Below, in pieces: positions 9,830 through 18,212 of a DNA stretch of 64,000 bases. The DNA is from Oerskovia jenensis. Its GTDB lineage: Bacteria > Actinomycetota > Actinomycetes > Actinomycetales > Cellulomonadaceae. Position numbers and translations under genes: made by a program. The notes beneath the pieces were generated by a model that saw only the letters and a program-made list of their open reading frames with translations, did no database searches and had not been told where the DNA came from. The number at the start of each line of letters is the position of its first letter. The first letter of the stretch is position 1. Where the stretch lies: positions 4,154,001 through 4,218,000 of the forward strand of contig NZ_JAFBBO010000001.1 of NCBI RefSeq assembly GCF_016907235.1. The letters run 5' to 3'.

Positions 9830-10705
9830 TCAGAACCCGTTCTCGGGGTCGCCCAGGAGCTGGGCCACGTGGTCCGGGACGTAGTTCGCGAGCTCGCGCG
9901 GAGGACGCACGTAGTCGCCCGACGCGGGCGGGCGATCGGGCAGCACGACCTTGTCGTGCGGCACGTCGACGTAGCCGATCGTCGAGAGCAGGTGCGAGAT
10001 CATGTTGAGCCGCGCGTTCTTCTTGGAGTCCGACTCGACCACGAACCACGGGCTGGCGGGCACGTCGGTGTGCGCCATCATCTCGTCCTTGGCCCGCGAG
10101 TAGTCCTCCCAGCGGTGGATCGACTCGAGGTCCATGGGGCTCAGCTTCCACTGGCGCACCGGGTCGGACAGCCGGGAGCGGAAGCGCTTGAGCTGCTCGC
10201 CGTCCGAGACCGAGAACCAGTACTTGCGCAGGATGATCCCGTCGTCGATGAGCATCTGCTCGAAGACGGGGGTCTGCGCCATGAAGCGGTCGTACTCCTG
10301 CGGGGTGCAGAAGCCCATGACCTTCTCGACGCCCGCCCGGTTGTACCAGGACCGGTCGAACAGCACGATCTCGCCCGCCGCGGGCAGGTGGGCGATGTAG
10401 CGCTGGTAGTACCACTCGGAGCGTTCGCGCTCGGTCGGCGTCGGCAGGGCGGCGATGCGCACGACGCGAGGGCTCAGGTACTGCGTGATGCGCTTGATCA
10501 CGCCCCCCTTGCCGGCGGCGTCGCGCCCCTCGAAGATCACGACGACGCGCGCGCCGGTGGCCTGGGTCCACTGCTGGAGCCTGACGAGCTCGGCCTGCAG
10601 CCGGAACAGCTCGGCCTCGTAGACCTCGCGGGGCAGGCCCTCGGCCTTCTCAGACTTCTTCTTCGACTTCTTCGTCGTGCTCGACTTCTTGGACGTCTTC
10701 GACAT
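9830..10705 (-). CDS. ppk2: Polyphosphate kinase 2
   Basis: It transfers phosphate between polyphosphate and nucleotides (GDP/ADP to GTP/ATP in the class I enzymes). 291 residues with Walker A EGRDAAGKGG (about 59-68), the lid region with LPTPTERERSEWYYQRY, and Walker B-like FDRSWYNRAG (about 116-125), all diagnostic of PPK2. The N-terminal 22 residues are a Lys/Ser-rich tail (SKTSKKSSTTKKSKKKSEK), which may help bind polyphosphate. The ATG lies 6 nt after a TAGCGT -10 element. Single gene, convergent with the ABC-F gene. Confidence 0.95.
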   Translation of the reverse strand: MSKTSKKSSTTKKSKKKSEKAEGLPREVYEAELFRLQAELVRLQQWTQATGARVVVIFEGRDAAGKGGVIKRITQYLSPRVVRIAALPTPTERERSEWYYQRYIAHLPAAGEIVLFDRSWYNRAGVEKVMGFCTPQEYDRFMAQTPVFEQMLIDDGIILRKYWFSVSDGEQLKRFRSRLSDPVRQWKLSPMDLESIHRWEDYSRAKDEMMAHTDVPASPWFVVESDSKKNARLNMISHLLSTIGYVDVPHDKVVLPDRPPASGDYVRPPRELANYVPDHVAQLLGDPENGF

Positions 10706-10711
10706 GGCGTC

Positions 10712-10717
10712 ACGCTA
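10712..10717 (-). promoter_or_regulatory. -10 element of ppk2 (leaderless)
   Basis: TAGCGT on the minus strand, 6 nt before the ppk2 ATG. Confidence 0.5.
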
Positions 10718-10804
10718 CCGCTGCGGCAGGGTGACGGGGGCGGGACGCGCGAGGCGCGCGAGGGGTCCGGGGGCAGCAACGGGCCGGCCCGGCCCTGTCC
10801 GCCG

Positions 10805-11509
10805 TCAGCGCCCCACGGCCGAGGGCGAGGGGGCACGTCTCATGTGCCGGTCGACCCAGCCGAGCCCTGCCGCGAGCAGGAGGAACACCACGGCCACGAC
10901 GCCCGTGTTGAGCAGCGCCTGCGGGTACCCGATCTCGGTCACGTCCATGAACGGGTACGGGTACCAGTGCGAGAACGCACCCTGCACGAAGATGTACCCG
11001 ATCCACGCGAGCGGCCCGAGGACCGACCACCAGATCGTCGCGGTGTCGATGCGAGGCCGAGGCCCCACGACGAGCCACCCGACGACCGCGAGCAGCGGCC
11101 CGGCCTGGTGCAGCAGCAGGTTCGTGAAGATCCCGGCGACGCCCAGCTCCTGGAGCCCCGCGAGGACGGTGTTGTAGACGATCCCGGTCACGGCGATGCA
11201 CAGCAGCGCGTCGAGGCGCGCGACGCGGAACACGCGTCCGTCCCGCAGCGGGTCCGCGAGCAGCAGCACGCACGTGACCCCGACCAGGACGTTCGACAGG
11301 ATCGTGAAGTAGCTGAAGAAGTGGACGACGAGATCCGTCGTCGTGTCGCCCGGGAGCGGTCCGCGCCCGAGCGTGCCGAAGAGCTCCCAGACGACGCCGA
11401 CGAGCGCCATGGCCGCGACGACGCCGTGCCACCAGCGGGCCGCGGTCGGCCCGCGCAGGCGGTCACCCACGCCCCCGCCCGACGACGCCGTCACGGGAGC
11501 GGAGGTCAC
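10805..11509 (-). CDS. Pr6Pr-type six-helix membrane protein
   Basis: A 234-residue integral membrane protein with six predicted helices. Sequence features of the Pr6Pr (FAR-17a/AIG1-like) family are present: FFSYFTILSNVLVGV in helix 2, a histidine in LLLHQAGPLLAVVGW, and SHWYPYPFMDV before the last helix. The conserved Thr/His of this family act in ester hydrolysis in eukaryotic AIG1 relatives; whether the bacterial ones do is unknown. The GTG start overlaps the stop of the upstream NUDIX-like gene (GTGA), so the two form a coupled operon. Confidence 0.8.
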   Translation of the reverse strand: MTSAPVTASSGGGVGDRLRGPTAARWWHGVVAAMALVGVVWELFGTLGRGPLPGDTTTDLVVHFFSYFTILSNVLVGVTCVLLLADPLRDGRVFRVARLDALLCIAVTGIVYNTVLAGLQELGVAGIFTNLLLHQAGPLLAVVGWLVVGPRPRIDTATIWWSVLGPLAWIGYIFVQGAFSHWYPYPFMDVTEIGYPQALLNTGVVAVVFLLLAAGLGWVDRHMRRAPSPSAVGR

Positions 11510-12075
11510 GACAGGCGGCCGACGTACGCCATGGCCTGCCGCAGGAGCGTGCCCTGGCCACCGTGCATCTCGAGCTGCACCTGGTCGCTGCACGCCTGCT
11601 CGGGCGTGAGCCACGCGAGCTCGAGCGCCTGCTGCTGGGGCTGGCAGTCGCCCGAGACCGGGACGACGTACGCGAGCGAGACCGCGTGCTGGCGAGGGTC
11701 GTGGTACCCCGTGATGCCGGGCGTCGGCAGGTACTCGGCGACCGTGAAGGGCTGCGGGGACGCCGGGACGTGAGGCAGGGCCACGGGGCCCAGGTCCTTC
11801 TCGATGTGGCGCAGCAGCGCGTCGCGGATGCGCTCGTGGTACATCACGCGCCCCGACACGAGCGCGCGGGTCATCTGCCCCTCGGGTGTCACACGCAGCA
11901 GCAGCCCGACGGCGACCACGTCGCCCGAGTCGTCGACCCGGACCGGGACCGCGTCGACGTAGACGAGCGGCAGGTGGGAGCGTGCGGCCGCGAGGTCCTC
12001 CGCGCTCAGCCACCCGGCGGGCTGGGGGATCTCGCGGGAGAAGTCGTCGGGCGGGAAGTCGGCGGTGTCCGTCAC
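11506..12075 (-). CDS. NUDIX-like DUF4916 family protein
   Basis: A 189-residue cytoplasmic protein of the DUF4916/NUDIX-related family seen in actinomycetes. A NUDIX-type beta fold is suggested by VYVDAVPVRVDDSGDVVAVGLLLRV and by SLAYVVPVSGDCQPQQQALELAWL. The classical NUDIX box (GX5EX7REUXEEXGU) is not recognisable; the SGRVMYHERIRDALLRHIEKD segment stands in its place. Catalysis is therefore uncertain. The GTG start lies 6 nt after a TAGAAC -10 element. The stop overlaps the start of the Pr6Pr gene. Confidence 0.75.
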   Translation of the reverse strand: MTDTADFPPDDFSREIPQPAGWLSAEDLAAARSHLPLVYVDAVPVRVDDSGDVVAVGLLLRVTPEGQMTRALVSGRVMYHERIRDALLRHIEKDLGPVALPHVPASPQPFTVAEYLPTPGITGYHDPRQHAVSLAYVVPVSGDCQPQQQALELAWLTPEQACSDQVQLEMHGGQGTLLRQAMAYVGRLS

Positions 12076-12081
12076 CTGACT

Positions 12082-12087
12082 GTTCTA
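12082..12087 (-). promoter_or_regulatory. -10 element of the NUDIX-like gene (leaderless)
   Basis: TAGAAC on the minus strand, 6 nt before the GTG at 12075. Confidence 0.45.
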
Positions 12088-12189
12088 CCACCCGGGACGG
12101 GGACTCGCGCTGAACCCGGCGGGCGTGGAGCGCGAGGACCGCACGGTCCCCGGCTCCCCGCCCGCGCGCCCGCCGCGGGGACGCACGAG

Positions 12190-13845
12190 TCAGACGGCGG
12201 GCTCCTCGTCGTGCCCCGTCGCGACCACGTCCACGGGCTCGGCGAGCCGCGCGATGAGCTCGACCAGCAGACGCTCCGCGACGGGGGCGGGCAGCGCCTC
12301 GACCAGGGCCAGGAGCGGCGCCATGGGCCCCGTGCCCGGCTCGGGCGCGTCGCCGCCTCGCCGGTCGGGGCCACCGAGCACGGCGGCCTGCACGAGCTCC
12401 CACGCACCGCGCGAGTCGAGCGCACCCAGGGCCGCGATCGCCTCGGACGCGGGGACCCCGGGGGCGATCGTCTCGACCAGCGCGCCCAGGACCTGCCGCG
12501 GGTCGGGGCGGGGCACACCCCGCGCGGTGTCCGCGGCCGTGGTGAGCGCCGCGGCCAGCTCCCCGACCACGCCCGCGGTCACGGGGGTCACGGTGAGGTG
12601 CGTCGTGTGCGGCAGGCGCGAGCCGTCGGGCTGGGTGTACCCGGGCTGCGGCTGGAGCACGAACCCGCTCGCACGGACGGCGTCCGACCACACGTGCGGG
12701 TCGACCCGGCGGTCGGCAGGCGCCGACTCGTCGGTCGCGACCGCCACGAGCGGCCCCACGGGCTCGCCGACGACGCGCAGGCCCTCGATCGAGTCGAGCA
12801 CCTCGCGCAGCGTGACCGTCGCGACGGCGCACCGGGCGGTCACGGCCCGGTAGCCCGGCACGCCCAGGGCCTGCGTCACGGCCCAGGCTGCAGCGAGCGG
12901 ACCCGCCGACTTCGAGCCCATGATCGTGGAGTTCACGACCGGGTACCCCGGCCAGCGCGTCGTCGCGAAGAGCTGGTGGCGCTGGCGGTCACGGTCGCGC
13001 GTGAGCAGGAGCGAGGCGCCCTTGGGGGCGTAGCCGTACTTGTGGACGTCGGCCGAGATCGAGGTGACCCCCGGCACGCGGAAGTCGAAGAGCGGGACGT
13101 GCGCGGCGTCGTCGGGCCAGAAGGGCAGGACCCACCCGCCCACGCACGCATCCACGTGGACCGGGACGCCCACGGCGCTCGCGGCCGCCGCGACCTCCTC
13201 GACCGGGTCCACGACCCCGTGCGGGTAGGACGGCGCCGAGACGACGACGAGCGCGACGTCGCTCCCGTCTCCCACGGCTGCGGCCACGGCGGCCGGGACC
13301 GCGCGGCACGTCGCGGGGTCCACGGGGACCAGCACCAGCTCGAGCCCCAGGTAGGTCGCGGCCTTGTGGAACGCCGCGTGGACTGTGCTCGGCGCCACGA
13401 CCTTGGGCGCGAAGCCCAGCGTCGCGAGCGTGTGCGGCGTACCGTCGGCCCGCGGCGGCTGCGCCGCGAGGAACGCGTCCCGGGCGGTCTTGACGGCGAG
13501 CACGCAGCTCTCCGTCCCGCCGGACGTCACGGTCCCGACGACGCCGCTCGCGTCCGGCGCGGCCGTCCCGTGCAGCATGTCGCGCGCGAAGGCCACGAGC
13601 TCGCGCTCCATGACCGCGACCGAGGAGAACGTCGTGGGGTCCAGCGCGTTGAGCGGTTGGACCGCGCGGATCGCGTCGCCCGCGAGGGCGTCGAGCTCGG
13701 CCAGGTCCGGGTCGTAGACGTACGAGAGCACGCGGCCCCCGTGCGTCGGGGCGTCGGCCGCGCGCAGTGCTGCGAGGCGGTCGAGGATGCCTGCGGTCCG
13801 CAGGACAGGGGGTGCGGGCAAAGGGGTGGCGTCATGGGCGCTCAT
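12190..13845 (-). CDS. PLP-dependent group II decarboxylase / sphingosine-phosphate-lyase-like enzyme
   Basis: A 551-residue fold-type I PLP enzyme. The PLP-phosphate motif TSGGTESCVLAVK (about 107-119), the HAAFHKAATYLGL segment, VHVDACVGG with the cofactor-contacting Asp, and the lysine motif SADVHKYGYAPKG are all present. The closest pattern is sphingosine-1-phosphate lyase / glutamate decarboxylase-like proteins often named aspartate aminotransferase superfamily. The natural substrate cannot be inferred. The C-terminal 130 residues are Ala/Pro-rich and look like an added helical region. Its start lies inside the end of the upstream transporter gene (14-base overlap), so a shared pathway is likely: uptake by the transporter, then decarboxylation or lyase cleavage. 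Confidence 0.85.
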   Translation of the reverse strand: MSAHDATPLPAPPVLRTAGILDRLAALRAADAPTHGGRVLSYVYDPDLAELDALAGDAIRAVQPLNALDPTTFSSVAVMERELVAFARDMLHGTAAPDASGVVGTVTSGGTESCVLAVKTARDAFLAAQPPRADGTPHTLATLGFAPKVVAPSTVHAAFHKAATYLGLELVLVPVDPATCRAVPAAVAAAVGDGSDVALVVVSAPSYPHGVVDPVEEVAAAASAVGVPVHVDACVGGWVLPFWPDDAAHVPLFDFRVPGVTSISADVHKYGYAPKGASLLLTRDRDRQRHQLFATTRWPGYPVVNSTIMGSKSAGPLAAAWAVTQALGVPGYRAVTARCAVATVTLREVLDSIEGLRVVGEPVGPLVAVATDESAPADRRVDPHVWSDAVRASGFVLQPQPGYTQPDGSRLPHTTHLTVTPVTAGVVGELAAALTTAADTARGVPRPDPRQVLGALVETIAPGVPASEAIAALGALDSRGAWELVQAAVLGGPDRRGGDAPEPGTGPMAPLLALVEALPAPVAERLLVELIARLAEPVDVVATGHDEEPAV

Positions 13846-15247
13846 GCGCGGCGAACTCCTCGGTGGGCACGTCGATGTCGCCCCTGCGCAGTCGATAGCG
13901 TACGAGGGCCAGGAGGCTCAGCGCGACAAGAACCGCCGGGACCAGCGAGAACGAGAGCGCGATGCCGTCGATCGCGGCGGCGGACTGCTCGGGCGTGAAG
14001 CCCGCGCTCGACGACTGGTAGCCCGTGACCCACTGCACGAGGCTCAGCAGCCCGGCGCCGAACGCCATGCCCGTCGTCTCGCCCGCGGTCCACACGCCGC
14101 TGAACGCCCCGCCGCGGTCCGCTGCCCCCGAGAGCGTCGTGGGCACCGTGCGGGCGTCGTGCGCGATCACGTCGGGCAGCATCGCGAGCGGGAGCGCCTG
14201 CATGCCCGCGTACCCGATGCCCGCGAGCGCGGTCGGCAGGTACACCCAGGCGCCCGGAGCCCACGCGAGCGGCACCATGCACAGCGTCGCGACCGCGAAC
14301 AGCGAGCTCGCGAGGACGAAGCTGCGCTCCTTGCCGACCCGGCGCGCGAGCCGGTTCCAGAGCGGCATGACCAGGAGAGCGGGTGCGATGAGCGCAGCGA
14401 ACAGCAGGCTCACCGCGAGGGTCGACTCGAGGACGTAGGTCGCGACGTAGTTCGCGGCCGCGAGCATGAGGCCCGTCGCGAGGGCCTGGAGGACGAACGC
14501 CGTGAGCAGGACCCGGAAGGGCTGGCTGCGGCGCAGCGTCGCGACGGCCTCCGAGACCGCGATGCGGAAGGCGCCCGCGGCCGAGGTGGCCGCCTGCGCA
14601 CCCGGGGGGAGCGACGCCGTCGGGCCGGCAGCCCGGGCGCCGCGCGGGGCCACGCGCGACGCGACGAGCATGCCCGCGCCGATGACCAGCCCTGCGACCA
14701 CACCGAGCGTCAGGTACCCGGACAACGAGCTCGTCTCCCCGCGCAGCACCGGGCCGCCCGCGCCGAACAGCAGGATCGCGAACGCGAGCGTCGCGACCCG
14801 CCAGCTGATGAGGCGCGTGCGCTCGTCGTACGTCGGGGCGATCTCCGCGGGCAGCGCGATGTACGGCACCTGGAACAGCGAGAACGCCGTGGCCGCGAGC
14901 AGGAAGGCGACGAGCACCCAGATCGAGGCCGCCACGGTCGACGCCCCCGCGGGCACGGCGAACGTCAGGGCGAAGAACACGGGGATCGTGCACGCGCCGA
15001 TCGTCATGAAGCGTCGCCGTGAGCCCGTGCGCGCCAGGTCGCGGTCGCTGCCGTACCCGATGAACGGGTCGATCACGACGTCCCACACCTTGGCACCCGT
15101 GACGACCAGGCCCGCGACCGCGGCGGGCACGGCGAGCGCGTCGGTCAGGTAGTACAGGAGCATGAGGCCGGGCAGGGTGCCGAACCCGCCCGTGCCGACC
15201 GAACCGATGGCGTATCCCGCGATCGTGCGCGGCCTGAGGCGTTCCAC
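13832..15247 (-). CDS. MFS transporter, GPH/MelB-like
   Basis: A 471-residue, 12-helix carrier of the glycoside-pentoside-hexuronide:cation symporter type. The N-terminal GSVGTGGFGTLPGLMLLYYL, the VWDVVIDPFIGYGSDR loop (Asp residues of the cation site in MelB) and the SLFQVPYIALPAEI motif are characteristic. A GTG at 15277 would extend the frame by 10 residues. The GTG at 15247 is preferred because TAGGCT ends 7 nt before it and the longer start would lie upstream of that -10. A 14-bp palindrome sits right upstream of the promoter. The gene overlaps the PLP-enzyme gene and forms an operon with it. Confidence 0.87.
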   Translation of the reverse strand: MERLRPRTIAGYAIGSVGTGGFGTLPGLMLLYYLTDALAVPAAVAGLVVTGAKVWDVVIDPFIGYGSDRDLARTGSRRRFMTIGACTIPVFFALTFAVPAGASTVAASIWVLVAFLLAATAFSLFQVPYIALPAEIAPTYDERTRLISWRVATLAFAILLFGAGGPVLRGETSSLSGYLTLGVVAGLVIGAGMLVASRVAPRGARAAGPTASLPPGAQAATSAAGAFRIAVSEAVATLRRSQPFRVLLTAFVLQALATGLMLAAANYVATYVLESTLAVSLLFAALIAPALLVMPLWNRLARRVGKERSFVLASSLFAVATLCMVPLAWAPGAWVYLPTALAGIGYAGMQALPLAMLPDVIAHDARTVPTTLSGAADRGGAFSGVWTAGETTGMAFGAGLLSLVQWVTGYQSSSAGFTPEQSAAAIDGIALSFSLVPAVLVALSLLALVRYRLRRGDIDVPTEEFAAHERP

Positions 15248-15254
15248 GCGCCAC

Positions 15255-15260
15255 AGCCTA
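15255..15260 (-). promoter_or_regulatory. -10 element of the GPH transporter operon (leaderless)
   Basis: TAGGCT on the minus strand, 7 nt before the GTG at 15247. Confidence 0.5.
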
Positions 15261-15263
15261 GAC

Positions 15264-15277
15264 GTGACCTGGGTCAC
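15264..15277. promoter_or_regulatory. 14-bp palindrome, candidate operator
   Basis: GTGACCTGGGTCAC is a 6+2+6 inverted repeat placed directly upstream of the -10 element of the transporter / PLP-enzyme operon, in the spacer shared with the divergent thioredoxin gene. No regulator gene is adjacent. Confidence 0.45.
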
Positions 15278-15408
15278 CGTGGTGGAGGTCGGGGTTCCCT
15301 GGCCACGGCGGGCGGCTGCGAGGAACCCGGCGTATGTTCGCCCGCGGGCCGGGAATACCTCCCGGGAACCCGTTGCTGCACCTGGTGAACCCCTCAGGAA
15401 GGACCTTC

Positions 15409-15798
15409 ATGGCAACCCAGGAACTCACCGGCGCCACGTTCGAGCAGACCATCAAGGACAACGACATCGTCCTGGTGGACTTCTGGGCCTCGTGGTGCGG
15501 CCCGTGCCGCCAGTTCGCCCCGGTGTTCGAGGCGTCCTCGGAGACCCACCCCGACGTCGTGCACGGCAAGATCGACACCGAGGCCGAGCAGTCGCTGGCC
15601 GCCGCCGCGAACATCACCTCGATCCCGACGCTCATGGCGTTCCGCGAGGGCGTCCTGGTCTTCTCGCAGCCCGGCGCGCTCCCCGCGCCGGCCCTCGAGC
15701 AGGTCGTCGAGGCCGTCAAGGGTCTCGACATGGACGACGTCCGTGCGCAGATCGCCCAGGCCGCGGCCGCGGAGTCGAACGGCCAGGCGAACGCCTGA
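15409..15798 (+). CDS. Thioredoxin-fold protein
   Basis: A 129-residue cytoplasmic thioredoxin with the active-site motif WASWCGPCRQFAP (Cys at about 31 and 34) and the cis-Pro loop SIPTLMAFREG. The ATG at 15409 has an AGGAAGGA ribosome site, so the longer upstream frame is rejected. Compared with a standard 105-110-residue thioredoxin it has a C-terminal extension of about 20 residues, Ala-rich and helical (MDDVRAQIAQAAAAESNGQ). It reduces disulfides in target proteins. No thioredoxin reductase is nearby, so it relies on one encoded elsewhere. Monocistronic, closed by a hairpin. Confidence 0.93.
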   Translation: MATQELTGATFEQTIKDNDIVLVDFWASWCGPCRQFAPVFEASSETHPDVVHGKIDTEAEQSLAAAANITSIPTLMAFREGVLVFSQPGALPAPALEQVVEAVKGLDMDDVRAQIAQAAAAESNGQANA

Positions 15799-15820
15799 CC
15801 CGTCGACCGCCCCGCACCAC

Positions 15821-15852
15821 CGAAGGACCCCGGCTCCGGCCGGGGTCCTTCG
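15821..15852 (+). terminator. Terminator after the thioredoxin gene
   Basis: Perfect 13-bp stem CGAAGGACCCCGG / CCGGGGTCCTTCG with loop CTCCGG, followed by TCGTGC. The minus-strand oxidoreductase ends 26 bases further on. Confidence 0.8.
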
Positions 15853-15877
15853 TCGTGCAGGGGTGCGTCGTGGGCCC

Positions 15878-16582
15878 TCAGGCGGCGGGGCGTGCGGCCG
15901 GCTCGTGCTCGGCGCCACCTCGCACGTCCACCGGTCGCGCGTCCGCCGGTCGCGCGGCGTTCCGGCGGGCCGCGCGCTCGCGGGCCCGGCCCGAGGGCTC
16001 GGGGAGGCTCGCGAACCGGCGCTCGAGCGCCGTGAGCCAGCGCGCGCGCCGGGCGGGGGAGACCTCGGCGACGCGCGGGTGGTTGACCCAGCGGACCCGC
16101 CGCACGCCGAGCTGGCCGAAGACCCCGCGGGCCACGACGCGGTGCACGGGGGCGCCGAACCACAGGCGGTAGAGCGGCCCGGGGGTCGTCATGGTCGTCA
16201 CGAGCGTGACGCCCGAGAGCCCGAGCAACCCCTCGAGCGTCCCGACGCGGGTCTCGGTGTAGGCGAAGCCGGGGACCAGGACCTTGTCGAAGAACCCCTT
16301 GAGGCGTGCGGGCATGACCTCCCACCAGACGGGGTGCACGAGGACGAGGTGGTCGGCCGCGGCCAGGCGGTCCTGGTACTCCGCGGCCCGGGGGTCGACG
16401 GTCCGTCCTTCGCGCCACGCGCCCAGGTCCGCGCGTCGGACCACGGGGTCGAAGTCGTCGAGGTCGAGGTCGATCACGTCGACGTCGTGCCCGGCGCTCG
16501 TGGCCCCGCGGATCGCCGCGGCGGCGAGCGCCCGGCTGTAGCTGCCCTCGTACGGGTGGTCGATCACGAACAGCACACGCAT
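15878..16582 (-). CDS. Flavodoxin-fold NAD(P)H oxidoreductase
   Basis: A 234-residue member of the NQO1/MdaB/KefF group, FMN or FAD enzymes that reduce quinones by two electrons. Visible: MRVLFVIDHPYEGSYSRALA (phosphate-binding start), LVLVHPVWWEVMPARLKGFFDKVL (the family hallmark W-W and K-F-D segment) and VTTMTTPG. An extra 35-residue Arg/Ala-rich tail follows the domain. The ATG has an AAGGAGAG ribosome site. The divergent TetR gene and the palindromic AT-rich spacer suggest induction by a quinone-like or electrophilic compound through release of the repressor. That is inference from arrangement. Confidence 0.9.
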   Translation of the reverse strand: MRVLFVIDHPYEGSYSRALAAAAIRGATSAGHDVDVIDLDLDDFDPVVRRADLGAWREGRTVDPRAAEYQDRLAAADHLVLVHPVWWEVMPARLKGFFDKVLVPGFAYTETRVGTLEGLLGLSGVTLVTTMTTPGPLYRLWFGAPVHRVVARGVFGQLGVRRVRWVNHPRVAEVSPARRARWLTALERRFASLPEPSGRARERAARRNAARPADARPVDVRGGAEHEPAARPAA

Positions 16583-16596
16583 CGGACTCTCCTTGA

Positions 16597-16616
16597 CGTT
16601 GTTCAATCTAACAACG
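16597..16616. promoter_or_regulatory. Candidate TetR operator in the divergent spacer
   Basis: CGTTGTT and AACAACG form a 7+6+7 inverted repeat around CAATCT. A second partial repeat, TGTTCA...TGAACA with CTAAC/GTTAG inside, spans 16601-16633. The stretch 16595-16650 is far more AT-rich than its surroundings and carries the promoters of both divergent genes. Confidence 0.6.
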
Positions 16617-16696
16617 TTAGAGTTGCTGAACATCGTTAAGGTGTCAAGGTGGGGTGCGGCCGACTCGTGGCCGCCGACGTCGGAGGAGGGCGAGCG

Positions 16697-17266
16697 ATGG
16701 CCGACCGGCTGGATCGGGAGCGGGTCGTGCGGGCGGCGCTCGCGCTGCTCGACGAGGTCGGGCTCGACGGCCTGACCCTGCGCCGGCTCGCCCAGGACCT
16801 CGGCGTCAAGGCGCCCGCGCTCTACTGGCACGTCGCGAGCAAGGCCGACCTGCTCCACGAGATGGCCGTCACGATGCTGCGCGACCTCGTGGCGGGGGAG
16901 TCCTGGGACGAGGCGGTCCTCGCCGGATCTCCCTGGCAGGACTGCGTGCGCGACTCCGCGACCAACCTGCGCCGGATGCTGCTCGCGCACCGCGACGGCG
17001 CCCGGGTCTTCAGCGGGACCCTCGTCACGGACGAGGCGCTGCGCGACGCGGTCGAGGTCCCGCTGGGCATCCTCACGTCGGCAGGCTTCACGCCCGACGA
17101 CGCCGCGCACGCCTGGGGGACCGTGCTCAGCTTCGTCCTGGGTTTCGTCGTCGAGGAGCAGGCGGTCGGTGGCGCCGGCGACGCGGGACGTGCCGGCGGC
17201 TTCGACGAGCGGTTCGGGTTCGGTGCCGACGTGATCGTCGCCGGGCTGGCGACACGCCTGCACTGA
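16697..17266 (+). CDS. TetR-family repressor
   Basis: A 189-residue repressor of the TetR class: N-terminal helix-turn-helix RRLAQDLGVKAPALYWHVASKADLL (about residues 26-50), with LYWHV typical of TetR/TetR_C proteins, followed by an all-helical ligand-binding domain with LGFVVEEQAVGG near the dimer interface. The ATG at 16697 has GGAGGAGGG upstream; a longer start at 16649 lies in the promoter region. It is divergent from the flavodoxin-fold oxidoreductase and most probably represses that gene and itself through the inverted repeats between them. Confidence 0.9.
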   Translation: MADRLDRERVVRAALALLDEVGLDGLTLRRLAQDLGVKAPALYWHVASKADLLHEMAVTMLRDLVAGESWDEAVLAGSPWQDCVRDSATNLRRMLLAHRDGARVFSGTLVTDEALRDAVEVPLGILTSAGFTPDDAAHAWGTVLSFVLGFVVEEQAVGGAGDAGRAGGFDERFGFGADVIVAGLATRLH

Positions 17267-17402
17267 CGTCGCGAGGGGTGCGCCCGTGTGCGGTGCGGCG
17301 GCACGGACGCTTCGCCAGGGCTGGCGCGCCGATGCCGCGCGGGGGATCGTGGAGGGGTGCGCGGACGCGACGAGGCGTCCGCCCCGGACGGCGGAGGACG
17401 TC

Positions 17403-17609
17403 ATGAGCGGCTCGGTAGCGCGCATCACCCAGATCAGTGCACGGTCCGACGTGAGCTTCGACGACGCGGTGAAGACCGGGATCGAGAGGGCGAGCGAGAC
17501 GCTGCGCAACCTCACGGGCGCGTGGGTCAAGGAGCAGAAGGTCGAGGTCAGGGACGGGAAGATCGTCGCCTGGCAGGTGGCCCTCGAGGTCACGTTCGTC
17601 CTCGACTGA
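17403..17609 (+). CDS. Dodecin (flavin-binding protein)
   Basis: A 68-residue protein matching dodecin in length and order of elements: strand VARITQISARS, helix FDDAVKTGIERASETLRNLTGAWVKEQ, then strands VEVRDGKIVAWQVALEVTFVL. Dodecins form hollow 12-mers that bind and buffer flavins (riboflavin, FMN or CoA compounds depending on the lineage). In WVKEQKVEV the usual flavin-stacking Trp appears shifted to just before the KEQ segment and another Trp lies in WQVALEV. The ATG has a GGAGG site 7 nt upstream. It stands alone. The 136 bases before it (17267-17402) show no other feature. Confidence 0.92.
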   Translation: MSGSVARITQISARSDVSFDDAVKTGIERASETLRNLTGAWVKEQKVEVRDGKIVAWQVALEVTFVLD

Positions 17610-17661
17610 CGGAGGTCTCGGCGGGCGCGCCGACTTGACCGGGGGGCGGCGCGGCGGCTAT

Positions 17662-17691
17662 TTGACCCTGCCTCCGAGATTCCCGTACCCT
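17662..17691 (+). promoter_or_regulatory. Promoter of rplU-rpmA
   Basis: TTGACC, an 18-base spacer, then TACCCT. This gives a leader of about 130 bases before rplU, long enough for control by a leader structure. No known L21 leader motif could be recognised by eye. Confidence 0.6.
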
Positions 17692-17828
17692 TGAACGTCG
17701 GTGCGCTCGGTGCGCACTGGTCCCGTGTGCCCATGGTCCGGTCGCACTCGCACGCCACGGTGTGTTGAGTCCTGCCAAGACGATCAGACATGGCGAGCAC
17801 GCCAAGACTAGAAGAGAAGAGCAACAAC

Positions 17829-18137
17829 GTGGTGTACGCGATCGTCAAGGCCGGTGGCCGCCAGGAGAAGGTGTCCGTCGGCGATATCGTCGTCGTCGAC
17901 CGTCTGTCGGCTGGTGCCGGACAGTCCGTCGAGCTTCCTGCGATCCTGCTGGTGGACGGGGAGAAGGTGACCCACGACGCTGCGGCGCTCGCGAAGGTCA
18001 AGGTCACTGCTGAGGTCGTCCGGGACGAAAAGGGCCCGAAGATCACGATCCTCAAGTACAAGAACAAGACCGGCTACCGCAAGCGCCAGGGTCACCGTCA
18101 GCAGCTGACCCGCCTCAAGGTCACCGGCATCAAGTGA
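17829..18137 (+). CDS. rplU: 50S ribosomal protein L21
   Basis: A 102-residue ribosomal protein that binds 23S rRNA. The sequence [22 protein letters not shown] and the basic tail [16 protein letters not shown] are typical. Two GTG codons follow each other at 17829 and 17832; the first gives the usual MVYAIV start. First gene of the rplU-rpmA-obg cluster, 75 bases before rpmA. Confidence 0.97.
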   Translation: MVYAIVKAGGRQEKVSVGDIVVVDRLSAGAGQSVELPAILLVDGEKVTHDAAALAKVKVTAEVVRDEKGPKITILKYKNKTGYRKRQGHRQQLTRLKVTGIK

Positions 18138-18212
18138 CTTCCCTCGGTGGCTCGTGAGGGCCGCCGCAGGTGATCCCACCCCCTCTTCTTCCAGCACGAA
18201 AGCAGGTTCGAC

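Noticed and set aside
17692-17828. A known ribosomal-protein L21 leader RNA
   Set aside because: The 130-base leader exists but no recognisable conserved motif could be matched by eye; only the promoter was listed.
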